Shown here one piece after another: positions 9,700-17,894 of a DNA stretch of 64,000 nt. The stretch is taken from the NCBI GenBank assembly GCA_002690045.1, contig NZDE01000012.1, positions 186,001 to 250,000 of the forward strand. The letters run 5' to 3'. Each line of letters opens with the position of its first letter. Positions within the stretch are counted from its first letter, which is position 1. The position numbers and the translations under genes are program-made. A model generated the notes under the pieces. That model made no database searches. It was not told where the DNA came from and saw only the letters and a list, made by a program, of their open reading frames with translations. This DNA is from Alphaproteobacteria bacterium. GTDB taxonomy: Bacteria; Pseudomonadota; Alphaproteobacteria; Micavibrionales; Micavibrionaceae.

Positions 9700-9999
9700 T
9701 TAGATTGTATAAGCTTGCTTAAGCTGCTTTACTAGCCCTTGCTTTATGCTATCCAAAAGCTCTGGCTTTTCATTAGCCTGCGGTGAAAGCGCACATTCAT
9801 ATTGTTTCTGACGCGCGGTGAAGTCGTTAAACATATCGTCTAGCGCACGCACATTTTGTACGCCAATATCATTAGCGGCGGCCGCTTTGTCAATGAGCTG
9901 ACCGTTAACCGCATCATCAAAAAACTTGATTAACTTTTCACTTGGAACGTTTGCGCCTTGCGCTTCTAGTTCATTTAAAATTTCGTTCTTGCTACCCAT
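9700..9999 (-). CDS. Hypothetical protein, 99 aa
   Basis: Small, soluble, mostly helical protein with no motif that I recognise. The start at MGSKNEILNELEAQG is chosen because GGGGG lies about 8 bases upstream; an ATG five codons earlier is an alternative. It has no signal peptide or membrane segment. It is transcribed away from def, with a 180-base shared upstream region, and converges with rmuC. Confidence 0.6.
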   Translation of the reverse strand: MGSKNEILNELEAQGANVPSEKLIKFFDDAVNGQLIDKAAAANDIGVQNVRALDDMFNDFTARQKQYECALSPQANEKPELLDSIKQGLVKQLKQAYTI

Positions 10000-10178
10000 A
10001 ATTTTGTCCCCCATATCGGAAAATAATAAAATTTAAAAACTTAGCATAAGACATAATCCTAAACAAATTCTTACACTATGTCAAATATTTGCGCCCCACA
10101 TAGAGAAATCACATTTGCATCCGCCCCCTTATTCCTTTATATACTTGTTTCTATTATAATGAATATTAGGTTATTGAT

Positions 10179-10721
10179 ATGAGTGAATTATATGAAATCG
10201 TCAAAGTTCCCGCCCCTGTGCTGAAGCAACAGGCCGATGTCGTTGGGCAGGTTGACGATACCATTACGACGCAGCTTAACCGTATGCTTGAAACCATGTA
10301 TGCCAGTAATGGCGTAGGCCTTGCCGCCAACCAAGTTGGCATCTTAAACCGCGTTTTGGTGATGGATGTTACACAGAAGAAAGATGAACGCGGCAAACCT
10401 ATCTTCATGGTCAACCCAGAAATCATTTGGGAATCTGATGAGCGCAGCAGCTACCAAGAAGGCTGCCTGTCCATTCCGCAGCAATATGCCGATATTGAAC
10501 GCCCTGCATCTGTGCGCGTTAAATATATTGATGAAAAAGGCCAATTGCAGGAAATGCTAACTAACGCCGAAGAAGACTTGCTGCTTAACCACTGCGTTCA
10601 ACATGAAATTGACCATTTAAATGGCCGTCTATTTGTTGATTATTTGTCATCCATCAAACGTAATATGATGATTAAAAAAGTGCAGAAGCTGGTTAAAGCA
10701 CAGGAAAACCACGTGCTGTAA
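10179..10721 (+). CDS. def: Peptide deformylase
   Basis: Metal-dependent enzyme that removes the formyl group from the N-terminal methionine of new proteins. All three signature motifs are present: GVGLAANQVG (45-54), EGCLSIP (94-100, metal ligand C96), and QHEIDHLNG (141-149, with H142, catalytic E143 and H146). Length of 180 is normal. Its functional partner fmt is usually adjacent but here lies 16 kb away at 26597-27547. A TATAAT-like box lies about 25 bases before the start (10153-10158). Confidence 0.97.
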   Translation: MSELYEIVKVPAPVLKQQADVVGQVDDTITTQLNRMLETMYASNGVGLAANQVGILNRVLVMDVTQKKDERGKPIFMVNPEIIWESDERSSYQEGCLSIPQQYADIERPASVRVKYIDEKGQLQEMLTNAEEDLLLNHCVQHEIDHLNGRLFVDYLSSIKRNMMIKKVQKLVKAQENHVL

Positions 10722-10724
10722 AGT

Positions 10725-11345
10725 TTACCCGATTAAGCCGCGCAAACCATCCGCAACGAATTGCACAGAAAGCGCCGCGAGCAAGATGCCGACAATACGC
10801 GCAGCAATTGAGCTGCCCGTATCCCCAATAATACTGACGATTTTCACAGACATTAGCATCGCCATTAAGGCAATAGCCTGTACCAGCAACACCGCGCCGC
10901 CAACAACAGCAACGCCCGTAAAGTTTTGCGCATCAGAGGCATGCAAAACAACCGCGGTCATACAGCCCGGCCCTGCAAGCAAAGGAATTGCGACAGGGAA
11001 AACAGATAAAGCGCTTAAATGGCTTTTGCCTTCGGCAACGATATTCGCTGCGAATTGGTCTGGGCCTTGGCTGCCCATAATCATTTGAAATGCGGTCACA
11101 AAAAGTAAAGCGCCACCCGCCACGCGGAACGCCGATATTGATATACCCAAATGATGCAATAATGCTTCGCCTATAAATGCAAAAACCAACAAAAGCGTTG
11201 CCGCTATCGCCACACCTTTTAAAGCAATATAGCGACTATCACGCGCATCAAAATTTTTAGTTATCGCGGCAAAGACACTAGCCGAGCCTAGAGGATCAAT
11301 AATAACAAATAAGGATATAAAGCTCGCAACAAATAGGTCTAACAT
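10725..11345 (-). CDS. marC: MarC family integral membrane protein
   Basis: Six-helix inner-membrane protein of the MarC/UPF0056 family; its transport substrate, if any, is not established. The N-terminus shows the family pattern FVIIDPLGSASVFAAIT (about residues 14-30), and a second repeat half has GPGCMTAVV near 125. Length (206) matches the family. It is 8 bases downstream of a small membrane-protein gene, which in turn follows infC, so the three probably form one transcript. It converges on def with a 3-base gap. Confidence 0.88.
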   Translation of the reverse strand: MLDLFVASFISLFVIIDPLGSASVFAAITKNFDARDSRYIALKGVAIAATLLLVFAFIGEALLHHLGISISAFRVAGGALLFVTAFQMIMGSQGPDQFAANIVAEGKSHLSALSVFPVAIPLLAGPGCMTAVVLHASDAQNFTGVAVVGGAVLLVQAIALMAMLMSVKIVSIIGDTGSSIAARIVGILLAALSVQFVADGLRGLIG

Positions 11346-11353
11346 AGCGTAAC

Positions 11354-11584
11354 CTATGATTTGCTTTGGAAGAATTTTGCAAGCATGAAGTCTGTGAAAC
11401 CAGCAAAGACAAGCGCTCCACCAAGGATACGCGCAGTGCTTTCATCAAGACCAATCAATTTATCTAATACCGATGGTTCCATGACGGCATAAGCCCCGCC
11501 ACAGATAAAGACGATACCCGTTAAAAACAAAATACGGGCGAGAAGCGCATAGTTTTGTTGTTGTCTTTGCTGCTCTTCGCCCAT
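11354..11584 (-). CDS. Small two-helix membrane protein, 76 aa
   Basis: Unknown protein with a polar glutamine-rich N-terminus (MGEEQQRQQQNY) and two hydrophobic helices (about residues 13-35 and 50-70). It occupies the place where rpmI-rplT usually follow infC. It is 28 bases after infC and 8 bases before marC, so co-transcription with both is likely. No family recognised. Confidence 0.7.
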   Translation of the reverse strand: MGEEQQRQQQNYALLARILFLTGIVFICGGAYAVMEPSVLDKLIGLDESTARILGGALVFAGFTDFMLAKFFQSKS

Positions 11585-11612
11585 ATTTAAAATTCCTATA
11601 ACTGTGATTAAT

Positions 11613-12161
11613 TTATACGGCTTGCCCTTCGGCGCTAAGTACCATAATCATCTGGCGGCCTTCCATTTTTGGCCCCATATCAGCCTTGCCCAAGCCTTCA
11701 ACATCCCCAAGCATACGTTCCATAAGTTTCATGCCGACATCTTGGTGTGCCATTTCACGGCCACGGAAACGCATAGAAACCTTAACTTTGTTACCTGCGC
11801 TTAGGAAACGTTTCACATTACGCAACTTCACCTGATAATCGTGCTCTTCCGTTGTTGGGCGGATTTTCACTTCTTTCAAATCAATGGTTTTTTGCTTTTT
11901 GCGTGCTTCGTTTGCCTTTTTTTGCTGCTCGTATTTATACTTACCGTAATCAAGTATTTTACAAACAGGTGGCTCAGCATTCGGAGATACCTCAACAAGG
12001 TCTAAACCGGCTTCTTCAGCTTTGGCAAGTGCTTCTTTGATACCAACGACGCCAAGCATTTCGCCTTCATCGTCAATTAATCGTACTTCTTTAACACGAA
12101 TGTCCTCATTGATGCGTGGTCCGTCATCTACGGGGCGCTGCGGTTTAACTGGTCCTCTAAT
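11613..12161 (-). CDS. infC: Translation initiation factor IF-3, AUU start
   Basis: Binds the 30S subunit, prevents premature 50S joining and checks the start codon. An ATG-started frame begins only at 12059 and would lack the conserved N-terminal block. The frame is open upstream and encodes [20 protein letters not shown], an IF-3 N-terminus, starting at ATT (12159-12161) with AGGAG 7 bases ahead. This gives 182 residues, the usual IF-3 length. AUU starts are known for infC, where IF-3 represses its own translation by rejecting the non-standard codon. The core has [18 protein letters not shown] and the C-terminal [10 protein letters not shown] region. It lies downstream of thrS. Confidence 0.95.
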   Translation of the reverse strand: MRGPVKPQRPVDDGPRINEDIRVKEVRLIDDEGEMLGVVGIKEALAKAEEAGLDLVEVSPNAEPPVCKILDYGKYKYEQQKKANEARKKQKTIDLKEVKIRPTTEEHDYQVKLRNVKRFLSAGNKVKVSMRFRGREMAHQDVGMKLMERMLGDVEGLGKADMGPKMEGRQMIMVLSAEGQAV

Positions 12162-12270
12162 GGTAAGCTCCTATATCTTAGTTAATAATACCAAAAACAT
12201 AATTTACGCGAAATCGCAGAAAAATCAACGAAATTTCTACGGTATTCGCGCAGTTTATATCACACACATC

Positions 12271-12367
12271 GCTGTTTGCTTTTATTTTAGGGCAAGTCAT
12301 ATCAAGCGACGCCTATAAAATATAGGTGAGCGAGATATGACGCCGTAATAAAATGAAAGCAAGCTGC
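12271..12367. repeat. 97-bp imperfect palindrome between thrS and infC
   Basis: A long inverted repeat. The centre is CCTATA-AAA-TATAGG, flanked by GTCATATC (12297-12304) and GATATGAC (12333-12340), and by outer arms GCTTTTATTTTA and TAAAATGAAAGC plus matching GCTGTTTGC/GCAAGCTGC ends. As RNA on the minus strand it would form a long bulged stem. It has no following T-run, so it is not a plain terminator. It could be a leader structure for infC, a processing site between thrS and infC, or a mobile palindromic repeat. Confidence 0.7.
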
Positions 12368-12372
12368 TATAA

Positions 12373-14355
12373 TTAAAATGGTGGTTTACTTGCATCGATA
12401 ATCATTTGCACCGCTTCTTTATACGGCATGATTTCCTGTTTATCGCTACCCAAACGACGGATAGCCACTGTGCCTTGCTCTGCCTCGCGCGCACCAACAA
12501 CAAATAAGTGCGATGTTTTTTGCGTCATATGTTCACGCACTTTGTAGTTGATTTTCTCGTTACGCAAGTCAAGCTCGACACGCACACCAGCAGCCTTTAA
12601 TTCATCATAAATTTTGGTCGCATAATCATCCGCCGCAGGTAAAATAGTTGCAATTGCACATTGCGTCGGGGCAAGCCAAAGCGGGAATTTACCAGCATAG
12701 CTTTCAATCATAATGCCGATGAAACGTTCAAACGTACCAAGCACAGCGCGGTGTAGCATTACGGGGCGATGTTTCTGGCCGTCTTCGCCAATATATGTCG
12801 CATCAAAACGTTCCGGCAGGTTGAAGTCAAGCTGTAACGTACCGCAGCCCCATTCACGGCCAATCGCATCGGTCAAAATATACCCTAGTTTCGGGCCGTA
12901 AAACGCGCCATCACCTTCACAGATTTGATAATCCATACCCAAATGATCCATCGCGTCTTTTAGACCTTTTTCAGCCTTGTCCCAAAGTTCATCTGACCCT
13001 ACACGCATTTCAGGGCGCGTTTCAAGTGTCAGGCGGTAATTGGTGAAGCCAAGGTCTTGGTAAACTTTTTCAGTAAGCTGGCAGAATTTAACCGCTTCTT
13101 CCAAAATTTGGTCTTCGCGGCAGAATACATGTCCATCATCTTGGGTAAACTGACGCACGCGCAGCAAGCCATGCAACGCGCCATGCGCTTCGTTACGGTG
13201 GCAACAGCCCATTTCCGCATAGCGAATTGGCAAATCTTTATAGGACTTAATCCCTTGTTTGAAAATCTGCACATGGGCAGGGCAGTTCATCGGTTTAAGA
13301 GCAAGGAAGTCTTTTGGCTCTTCTTCAAAAACTGGGCCATCTTCAGTTGTGTTCGGCACAACATCTGGCACAACAAACATACCGTCACGGTATTTCTGCC
13401 AGTGGCCTGAAATTTCCCAGAATTTAGAATGCATAAGCTGCGGTGTTTTCACCTCAACATAGCCGCCATCCTGCACACGGCGGCGCATATATTGTTCCAA
13501 TTGATTATAGATTGTATAACCGCGCGGATGCCAAAATACTGACCCCTGCGCTTCGGTTTGTAAATGGAACAAATCCATTTCGTTACCAATTTTACGATGG
13601 TCGCGCTTTTCAGCTTCTTCAAGCATCGTTAAATAAGCTTTTAATTCTTTATCATTGCGCCACGCTGTACCGTAAATACGGGTAAGCATCGCGTTATTGC
13701 TATCGCCGCGCCAATATGCGCCTGCAACCTTCATTAACTTAAAGGCTGTACCAACATGTTTTGTTGTTGGCATATGCGGGCCGCGGCATAAATCCTTCCA
13801 ATCACCTTGCGTGTAAACACTAATCGTTTCACTTTCAGGCAAGTCTTCAATGATTTGCGCTTTATATTCCTCACCGATACCACGGAAATGTTTAATCGCT
13901 TCATTACGATCCCATTCTTCACGCAAGAATGGCTCAGCTTTTTCAACAATCTGACGCATACGTTTTTCAATGGCTTCTAGGTCATCGCTTGAAAATGGCT
14001 CATCGCGCGCGAAGTCATAATAAAAACCGTTATCAATGGCTGGGCCAATTGTCACTTGCGTACCGGGAAACAGTTCTTGGACGGCCTGCGCCATCACATG
14101 CGCGGCGTCATGGCGGATAAGCTCAAGCCCGTCTTCGTCATCACGCTTAACTATGGATACTTTGTCACCATCTTGTAGAACCGTGCTTAAATCACGCACT
14201 TCATCGCCAAGCTTAATCGCCACAGATGCTTTCGCTAATGACTTTGAAATATCATTCGCAAGGTCTAACCCCGTGCTACCTGCCTTTAACGTTCGCGCCG
14301 AACCATCAGGTAGGATTACGGAGATATTATTTTTTAATTCTGCTTGCGAAGCCAT
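12373..14355 (-). CDS. thrS: Threonyl-tRNA synthetase
   Basis: Class II aminoacyl-tRNA synthetase charging tRNA-Thr. Domain order: TGS domain (about 1-65), editing domain (about 70-230), catalytic core (about 245-540) and anticodon-binding domain (about 545-655). Zinc/substrate site residues are visible in [10 protein letters not shown] and in the [20 protein letters not shown] segment (motif 2). The [13 protein letters not shown] region is motif 3. Length (660) is normal. GAAGG is 8 bases upstream of the ATG. The thrS-infC order matches many proteobacteria. An IS element sits about 150 bases upstream of the start, so the promoter must lie in that short stretch or be supplied by the element. 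Confidence 0.97.
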   Translation of the reverse strand: MASQAELKNNISVILPDGSARTLKAGSTGLDLANDISKSLAKASVAIKLGDEVRDLSTVLQDGDKVSIVKRDDEDGLELIRHDAAHVMAQAVQELFPGTQVTIGPAIDNGFYYDFARDEPFSSDDLEAIEKRMRQIVEKAEPFLREEWDRNEAIKHFRGIGEEYKAQIIEDLPESETISVYTQGDWKDLCRGPHMPTTKHVGTAFKLMKVAGAYWRGDSNNAMLTRIYGTAWRNDKELKAYLTMLEEAEKRDHRKIGNEMDLFHLQTEAQGSVFWHPRGYTIYNQLEQYMRRRVQDGGYVEVKTPQLMHSKFWEISGHWQKYRDGMFVVPDVVPNTTEDGPVFEEEPKDFLALKPMNCPAHVQIFKQGIKSYKDLPIRYAEMGCCHRNEAHGALHGLLRVRQFTQDDGHVFCREDQILEEAVKFCQLTEKVYQDLGFTNYRLTLETRPEMRVGSDELWDKAEKGLKDAMDHLGMDYQICEGDGAFYGPKLGYILTDAIGREWGCGTLQLDFNLPERFDATYIGEDGQKHRPVMLHRAVLGTFERFIGIMIESYAGKFPLWLAPTQCAIATILPAADDYATKIYDELKAAGVRVELDLRNEKINYKVREHMTQKTSHLFVVGAREAEQGTVAIRRLGSDKQEIMPYKEAVQMIIDASKPPF

Positions 14356-14503
14356 AATGCGCCTTCAATGTTAAAGTTGAGATAAAATATCAAGTTCCTA
14401 TTTGAAGCGCATAAAGCCTATGAAATCAACCTTTTTATAGTATATATCGCGAAATTATTTACCGCTTTCTATCAAATCAGACATTTTTAGAAAAACTATC
14501 TGT
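14356..14503 (-). promoter_or_regulatory. thrS upstream region cut short by IS
   Basis: About 150 bases remain between thrS and the likely end of the insertion sequence. Read on the minus strand, a TATACT/ACTATAA cluster near 14440-14450 could serve as a -10 element about 85-95 bases before the thrS start. No clear -35 box or T-box/riboswitch structure is visible. The region carries one copy (14468-14490) of an imperfect direct repeat whose second copy lies beyond the IS. Confidence 0.35.
14468..14490 (+). repeat. Imperfect direct repeat flanking the IS, left copy
   Basis: TCTATCAAAT followed by CAGACATTTTTAG. The partner at 15975-16000 reads TCTATCAAAT followed by GTTAGCCATTTTTAAG. Ten bases are identical, followed by a further matching CATTTTTA block. 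It could be duplicated target sequence or a pre-existing repeat chosen as target. Confidence 0.6.
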
Positions 14504-14510
14504 ATATCTT

Positions 14511-14528
14511 CTCTAATTAAGTTTTTGT
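14511..14528 (+). repeat. Subterminal inverted repeat, thrS side
   Basis: CTCTAATTAAGTTTTTGT, the inverted partner of 15954-15972. It marks the 3' (transposase-distal) end of the element. Confidence 0.75.
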
Positions 14529-14851
14529 CAAAGAAAAAGTTCTCAGTGTTATCAGTTGGTTAGTATGTGGTCCCTTTCCTGTTTTGGCCACTATATTCCA
14601 TAATCAATGTTATCAATCAAGTGCTATCTTGCCGATTTTATTGTATCTTTATGTGTTTTTACATGTTGTTATTCTGTAGGTTCGTACTTCTCTACGTCGT
14701 CATATTTATGCGACAAGTTACTATCCAATATGATCTAAGGCTGGCAAACTATCAAACGCGATAGATATTACTGTCTTCCTGCAATATACATTACGCCATG
14801 ACCTTAGCTCATCGTCCTACCGAACAACGCCATGATTAAAGGTTTAAGGAA
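14529..14851 (-). ncRNA. Candidate bridge RNA region of the IS
   Basis: About 320 non-coding bases between the inverted repeat and the transposase stop. IS110-family elements encode a structured bridge RNA in their non-coding end, and in the IS1111 subgroup it lies 3' of the transposase, as here. Within it, CTATCAAA at 14749-14756 copies the 8 bases immediately outside the other end of the element (15976-15983). The copy sits in a small hairpin, CTATC-AAACGC-GATAG (14749-14764). Another short hairpin is GTCGT...GCGAC (14698-14715). RNA boundaries cannot be set by eye. Confidence 0.35.
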
Positions 14852-15880
14852 TTAAGCTTGCTTCAAACCTTCATCATAAAACTCTGTTTCATCAACCCAC
14901 ATACGATGTAATATCACGGCGAGTTTTCTCGCAACAGCCGTCATTGCAACTTTGCGCGATGTGCGCTTTGCTATATCGGAGCCCCATTTCTTCAATGTCG
15001 TTGGCTTTGACGTCCGCCTTAATATCACCTGCGCAGCTTCATAGAGATGCATTCGCATCATTGGATCACCAGATTTTGTAATGCCGCCATTATAATCAAT
15101 TTCGCCCGAAGCATATTTTCTTGGTGTTAGGCCAAGATGCACACCTACATTGGCAGACTTCTTAAATCTATACGGGTTATCGATCGTCGCTTTGAACAGC
15201 AGCGCTGTGAGCGGCCCCACACCAGGCACGCTCATAAAGCGCCTGCAGAGCACATCATTGCGTGCAATGTCACGTATGTGCTTATCAAGCACCTTAAATT
15301 CTTTAAATAAGCTCTCTCGGACGCTGATAAGGGGATCTATATAACGAACTAGCTCATTATCCCCTTCTATCAACTCATATACACGAGAAGAAAACTCTAT
15401 CGCGGATATTGGGCCAATCTTATGGCCGAAGACCTTCAGCATACCACGGATTTGGTTATCAATATCCATGCGCTTGTTAAGCAAGATCTTACGCGCATTT
15501 AATAATACGCGGGTTTTCTGGCTTTCTATGCTTTTAACATGACTCACACGATACCAGCCTGTGCGCATGATATGCGCTATACCGCGTGCATCATGCTTAT
15601 CTGTCTTTGCTTGCTGTACTTTAAGCGCGGCATTAGCATGACGGGGATCGATGCAGATTACAGGGAGATCTTCTTTGATTAATCCTTGATAGAGCCATGC
15701 TGAGGTTGGGCCTGCTTCCAGGCCTATGCGATCATAATCAAACCCCAGTGATTTTAGATAAAGAGAAATGTCTTCGATTTCACTTGGAACGGCGCCTTCA
15801 GCGATAATCTCACCGCTTTGGGACATGATACATATCCAAGTCTCTTCCAATGATACATCTAATCCGGCATAATACTGCAT
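14852..15880 (-). CDS. IS110-family transposase (IS1111 type)
   Basis: Site-specific DNA recombinase with an N-terminal RuvC-like DEDD domain and a C-terminal Transposase_20 domain carrying a catalytic serine. Visible are GLDVSLEETW with D8, GLEAGPTSAWLYQ, the KTDKHDARGIA segment, the helix-hairpin-helix-like SVPGVGPLTALLF, and NGGITKSGDPMMRMHLYEAA with the likely nucleophilic serine. The protein is full length (342 residues) with no frameshift, so the element may be active. AAAGGAG is 8 bases before the ATG. It is guided in this family by an element-encoded RNA. Confidence 0.95.
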   Translation of the reverse strand: MQYYAGLDVSLEETWICIMSQSGEIIAEGAVPSEIEDISLYLKSLGFDYDRIGLEAGPTSAWLYQGLIKEDLPVICIDPRHANAALKVQQAKTDKHDARGIAHIMRTGWYRVSHVKSIESQKTRVLLNARKILLNKRMDIDNQIRGMLKVFGHKIGPISAIEFSSRVYELIEGDNELVRYIDPLISVRESLFKEFKVLDKHIRDIARNDVLCRRFMSVPGVGPLTALLFKATIDNPYRFKKSANVGVHLGLTPRKYASGEIDYNGGITKSGDPMMRMHLYEAAQVILRRTSKPTTLKKWGSDIAKRTSRKVAMTAVARKLAVILHRMWVDETEFYDEGLKQA

Positions 15881-15953
15881 GGTTGTTCTCCTTTTGTTAG
15901 TTTAGTTAGACATTTAAATCTAACACGGAGAACAATCTCTTGCCTCTCACTAA

Positions 15954-15972
15954 ACAAAAACCTTAATTACAG
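15954..15972 (-). repeat. Subterminal inverted repeat, transposase-5' side
   Basis: Read on the minus strand, CTGTAATTAAGGTTTTTGT, matching 14511-14528 with one mismatch and one gap. It lies about 75 bases upstream of the transposase start. Three bases further out begins CTATCAAAT, the sequence copied inside the element. Confidence 0.75.
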
Positions 15973-15974
15973 TA

Positions 15975-16000
15975 TCTATCAAATGTTAGCCATTTTTAAG
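15975..16000 (+). repeat. Imperfect direct repeat flanking the IS, right copy
   Basis: TCTATCAAATGTTAG followed by CCATTTTTAAG, partner of 14468-14490. It abuts the transposase-proximal end of the element. Confidence 0.6.
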
Positions 16001-16073
16001 CGAATCTTAATCCTCTCATAATAGACTCAAGGATATATATATTTGGGTACAGAAAGCATTTCAGGAGACGACA

Positions 16074-16469
16074 ATGATTCAGAAGACAACGTCTTATGAC
16101 TTTGTTCATAAGGGCTTTGCGCCGAATGACCGCTTCGGCGTGATTTGCATTAAAATGTCCGGCATAATTGATCACGTAAGCTTTGCGCAGCATTTGTTGC
16201 CACGCATGAAGAAAAGTTACGAGCTTCATAACGAAGTTCGGTTAGTCGTTGCATATGACGGCTACAGTGGGTGGAGCAGCGATAGCTTCGCCGAAGAAAT
16301 GCTGCATATGAGCCCTTACCGCCATCACATTAAAAAGCTTGCCTTAATTAATGCGCCTGCTGAGGTTTTGGGATTCCCAATTAAGCAACTGAATAAGGTT
16401 TCCCCAAACGTTGTGCGCCACTTCAGCACAGGCGAAATTGAAGAAGCCTTACTCTGGGCGAATGTTTAA
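16074..16469 (+). CDS. STAS/SpoIIAA-like protein
   Basis: The 131-residue soluble protein has the layout of the SpoIIAA-like (CRAL-TRIO/STAS-related, DUF3478) family. An N-terminal strand pair (about residues 20-30, GVICIKMSGII) is followed by a central strand with VRLVVAYDGYSGWS (about 58-71) and alternating helices and strands ending in a GEIEEALLW helix. Members are often linked to membrane or stress roles, but no partner is known. AGGAG is 7 bases before the ATG. The stop abuts the hlyD stop exactly. It is separated from thrS by the IS. Confidence 0.6.
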   Translation: MIQKTTSYDFVHKGFAPNDRFGVICIKMSGIIDHVSFAQHLLPRMKKSYELHNEVRLVVAYDGYSGWSSDSFAEEMLHMSPYRHHIKKLALINAPAEVLGFPIKQLNKVSPNVVRHFSTGEIEEALLWANV

Positions 16470-17894
16470 TTAGCGCTCATTTAGCGATTGCTTAAGTGTC
16501 TTGATAAATGGCTTCAAGATATAATCCATAACCGTCTTTTTGCCGGTTAGAATATCCACGCTCGTCACCATGCCGGGAATAATTGGCAGCACTTCGTTTT
16601 TGCGTGTTAACTCCGTATCAAAAGTGCGGATGCGCACACGGTAGAAGCTTTCTCCTTGCTCATCCGTAATCGTATCAGCCGATATATCAATCAATTCTGC
16701 CTCTAACCCGCCATAGATCGAAAAATCATATGCCGTAATTTTAACAACGGCTTTTTGACCAGGATGTAAGAACGCGATATCAGACGGACGAATGCGCGCC
16801 TCAACCAAAAGCTGGTCATCATACGGAACAATCTCAAGAATATCACTACCGGGCTGCACTACGCCGCCAACAGTATTGATTTTAAGGTCTTTGACCACAC
16901 CATTAACGGGCGACTTTATTTCCGTACGGACCTTACGGTCTTCAAGCGCCGCGAGTGTCTGCTTAATTGAATTCATCTCAATCGTTGTTTCAGACAGGCG
17001 TTGCTGCGCATCGGAACGTGCGGTTTCAACAATCTCACTGATGCGCGCCTCAACCTCTTTCACCGCCAATTCAGCGCGGGGCATAGATTGCAGCACACCA
17101 TTGAGTTCAGTAACTTTCTCCTGAATACCACGCTCTAGCTGTACGAGCTCAATGCGCGGGGCTGACCCACGTGCTACTAGAGGCTCGATCATCGCTTTTT
17201 CTTCACGCGACAAATCCAAAACTTTACGCAAATCATTTTCGCGGGTCTTTAGCTCCTGCACCTCTTGCTTACGCTGCGCTAATTGCTGTTCGAGGACGCT
17301 AATTTGCTGCTTAATTTGGCGGCGGCTCGCAAGGAAACTTTCCATTTCTTCTTCGGCATTCGTCAGCGCGTTCTGCTTCACCTCATCAGAGAAGGTTAGC
17401 GAATCGCTATTCTCCGCCTCAGCCTGCAAACGCGCTGTTGTCGCGAGCAAACCATAATAGCGAGCTTTATTCGCGCCATAATCAGAACTGGCCGAAACAT
17501 CACGTAAACGTAGCAAGACTTGCCCTGCTGAAACCATTTCCCCTTCTTTAACAAGAAACTCATCAACAATGCCGCCCTCAAGATTCTGGATCACTTGAAT
17601 CTCGCTAGATGGAATGATTTTACCATCGCCGCGCGTCACTTCATCTAATGTGGCAAAATTCGCCCAAATGATAAAAGCCAAGAAAAACCCTACAATAAAG
17701 ACCAAAAGCAAATGGCGTGATAGCGGTAATTCTTCGTCAGATGTAAAAAACTTCTCTGCTTTGGCGCGCGCTAAATCCGCTTGCTGCTTCGCCCAATTGG
17801 CCTGAATTTTATTCCAGTCCCCTTGGTCATTAACACTTAAAGCCAATTCGTCTTTATCTGCTTGATCTTTATGCTCTATATTTTGTTTAGACAT
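16470..17894 (-). CDS. Type I secretion membrane fusion protein (HlyD family)
   Basis: Periplasmic adaptor linking the inner-membrane ABC exporter to TolC. The start is the ATG with GGAG 7 bases ahead; it overlaps the last 8 bases of the ABC gene, so translation is coupled. A single membrane helix is at residues 61-80, after a polar cytoplasmic segment. Lipoyl half-motifs flank a long coiled coil (about 175-320), with NLEGGIVDEFLVKEGE at 104-119 and the C-terminal half KSPVNGVVKDLKINTVGGVV. The final domain has the IPGMVTSVDILTGKKTVMDY signature typical of T1SS adaptors. 474 residues. Confidence 0.94.
   Translation of the reverse strand: MSKQNIEHKDQADKDELALSVNDQGDWNKIQANWAKQQADLARAKAEKFFTSDEELPLSRHLLLVFIVGFFLAFIIWANFATLDEVTRGDGKIIPSSEIQVIQNLEGGIVDEFLVKEGEMVSAGQVLLRLRDVSASSDYGANKARYYGLLATTARLQAEAENSDSLTFSDEVKQNALTNAEEEMESFLASRRQIKQQISVLEQQLAQRKQEVQELKTRENDLRKVLDLSREEKAMIEPLVARGSAPRIELVQLERGIQEKVTELNGVLQSMPRAELAVKEVEARISEIVETARSDAQQRLSETTIEMNSIKQTLAALEDRKVRTEIKSPVNGVVKDLKINTVGGVVQPGSDILEIVPYDDQLLVEARIRPSDIAFLHPGQKAVVKITAYDFSIYGGLEAELIDISADTITDEQGESFYRVRIRTFDTELTRKNEVLPIIPGMVTSVDILTGKKTVMDYILKPFIKTLKQSLNER

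Larger units (their letters stand above)
14504..15975 (-). mobile_element. IS110-family (IS1111-type) insertion sequence
   Basis: A single transposase gene with a long non-coding stretch on its 3' side. Subterminal inverted repeats are visible: CTCTAATTAAGTTTTTGT at 14511-14528 and, reversed, CTGTAATTAAGGTTTTTGT at 15954-15972 (17 of 19 positions with one gap). Such subterminal repeats are typical of the IS1111 subgroup. The outer ends are uncertain by tens of bases; I placed them a few bases outside the repeats. There is no sign of a classical target-site duplication, as expected for this family. The element separates thrS from the gene at 16074. Confidence 0.85.
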
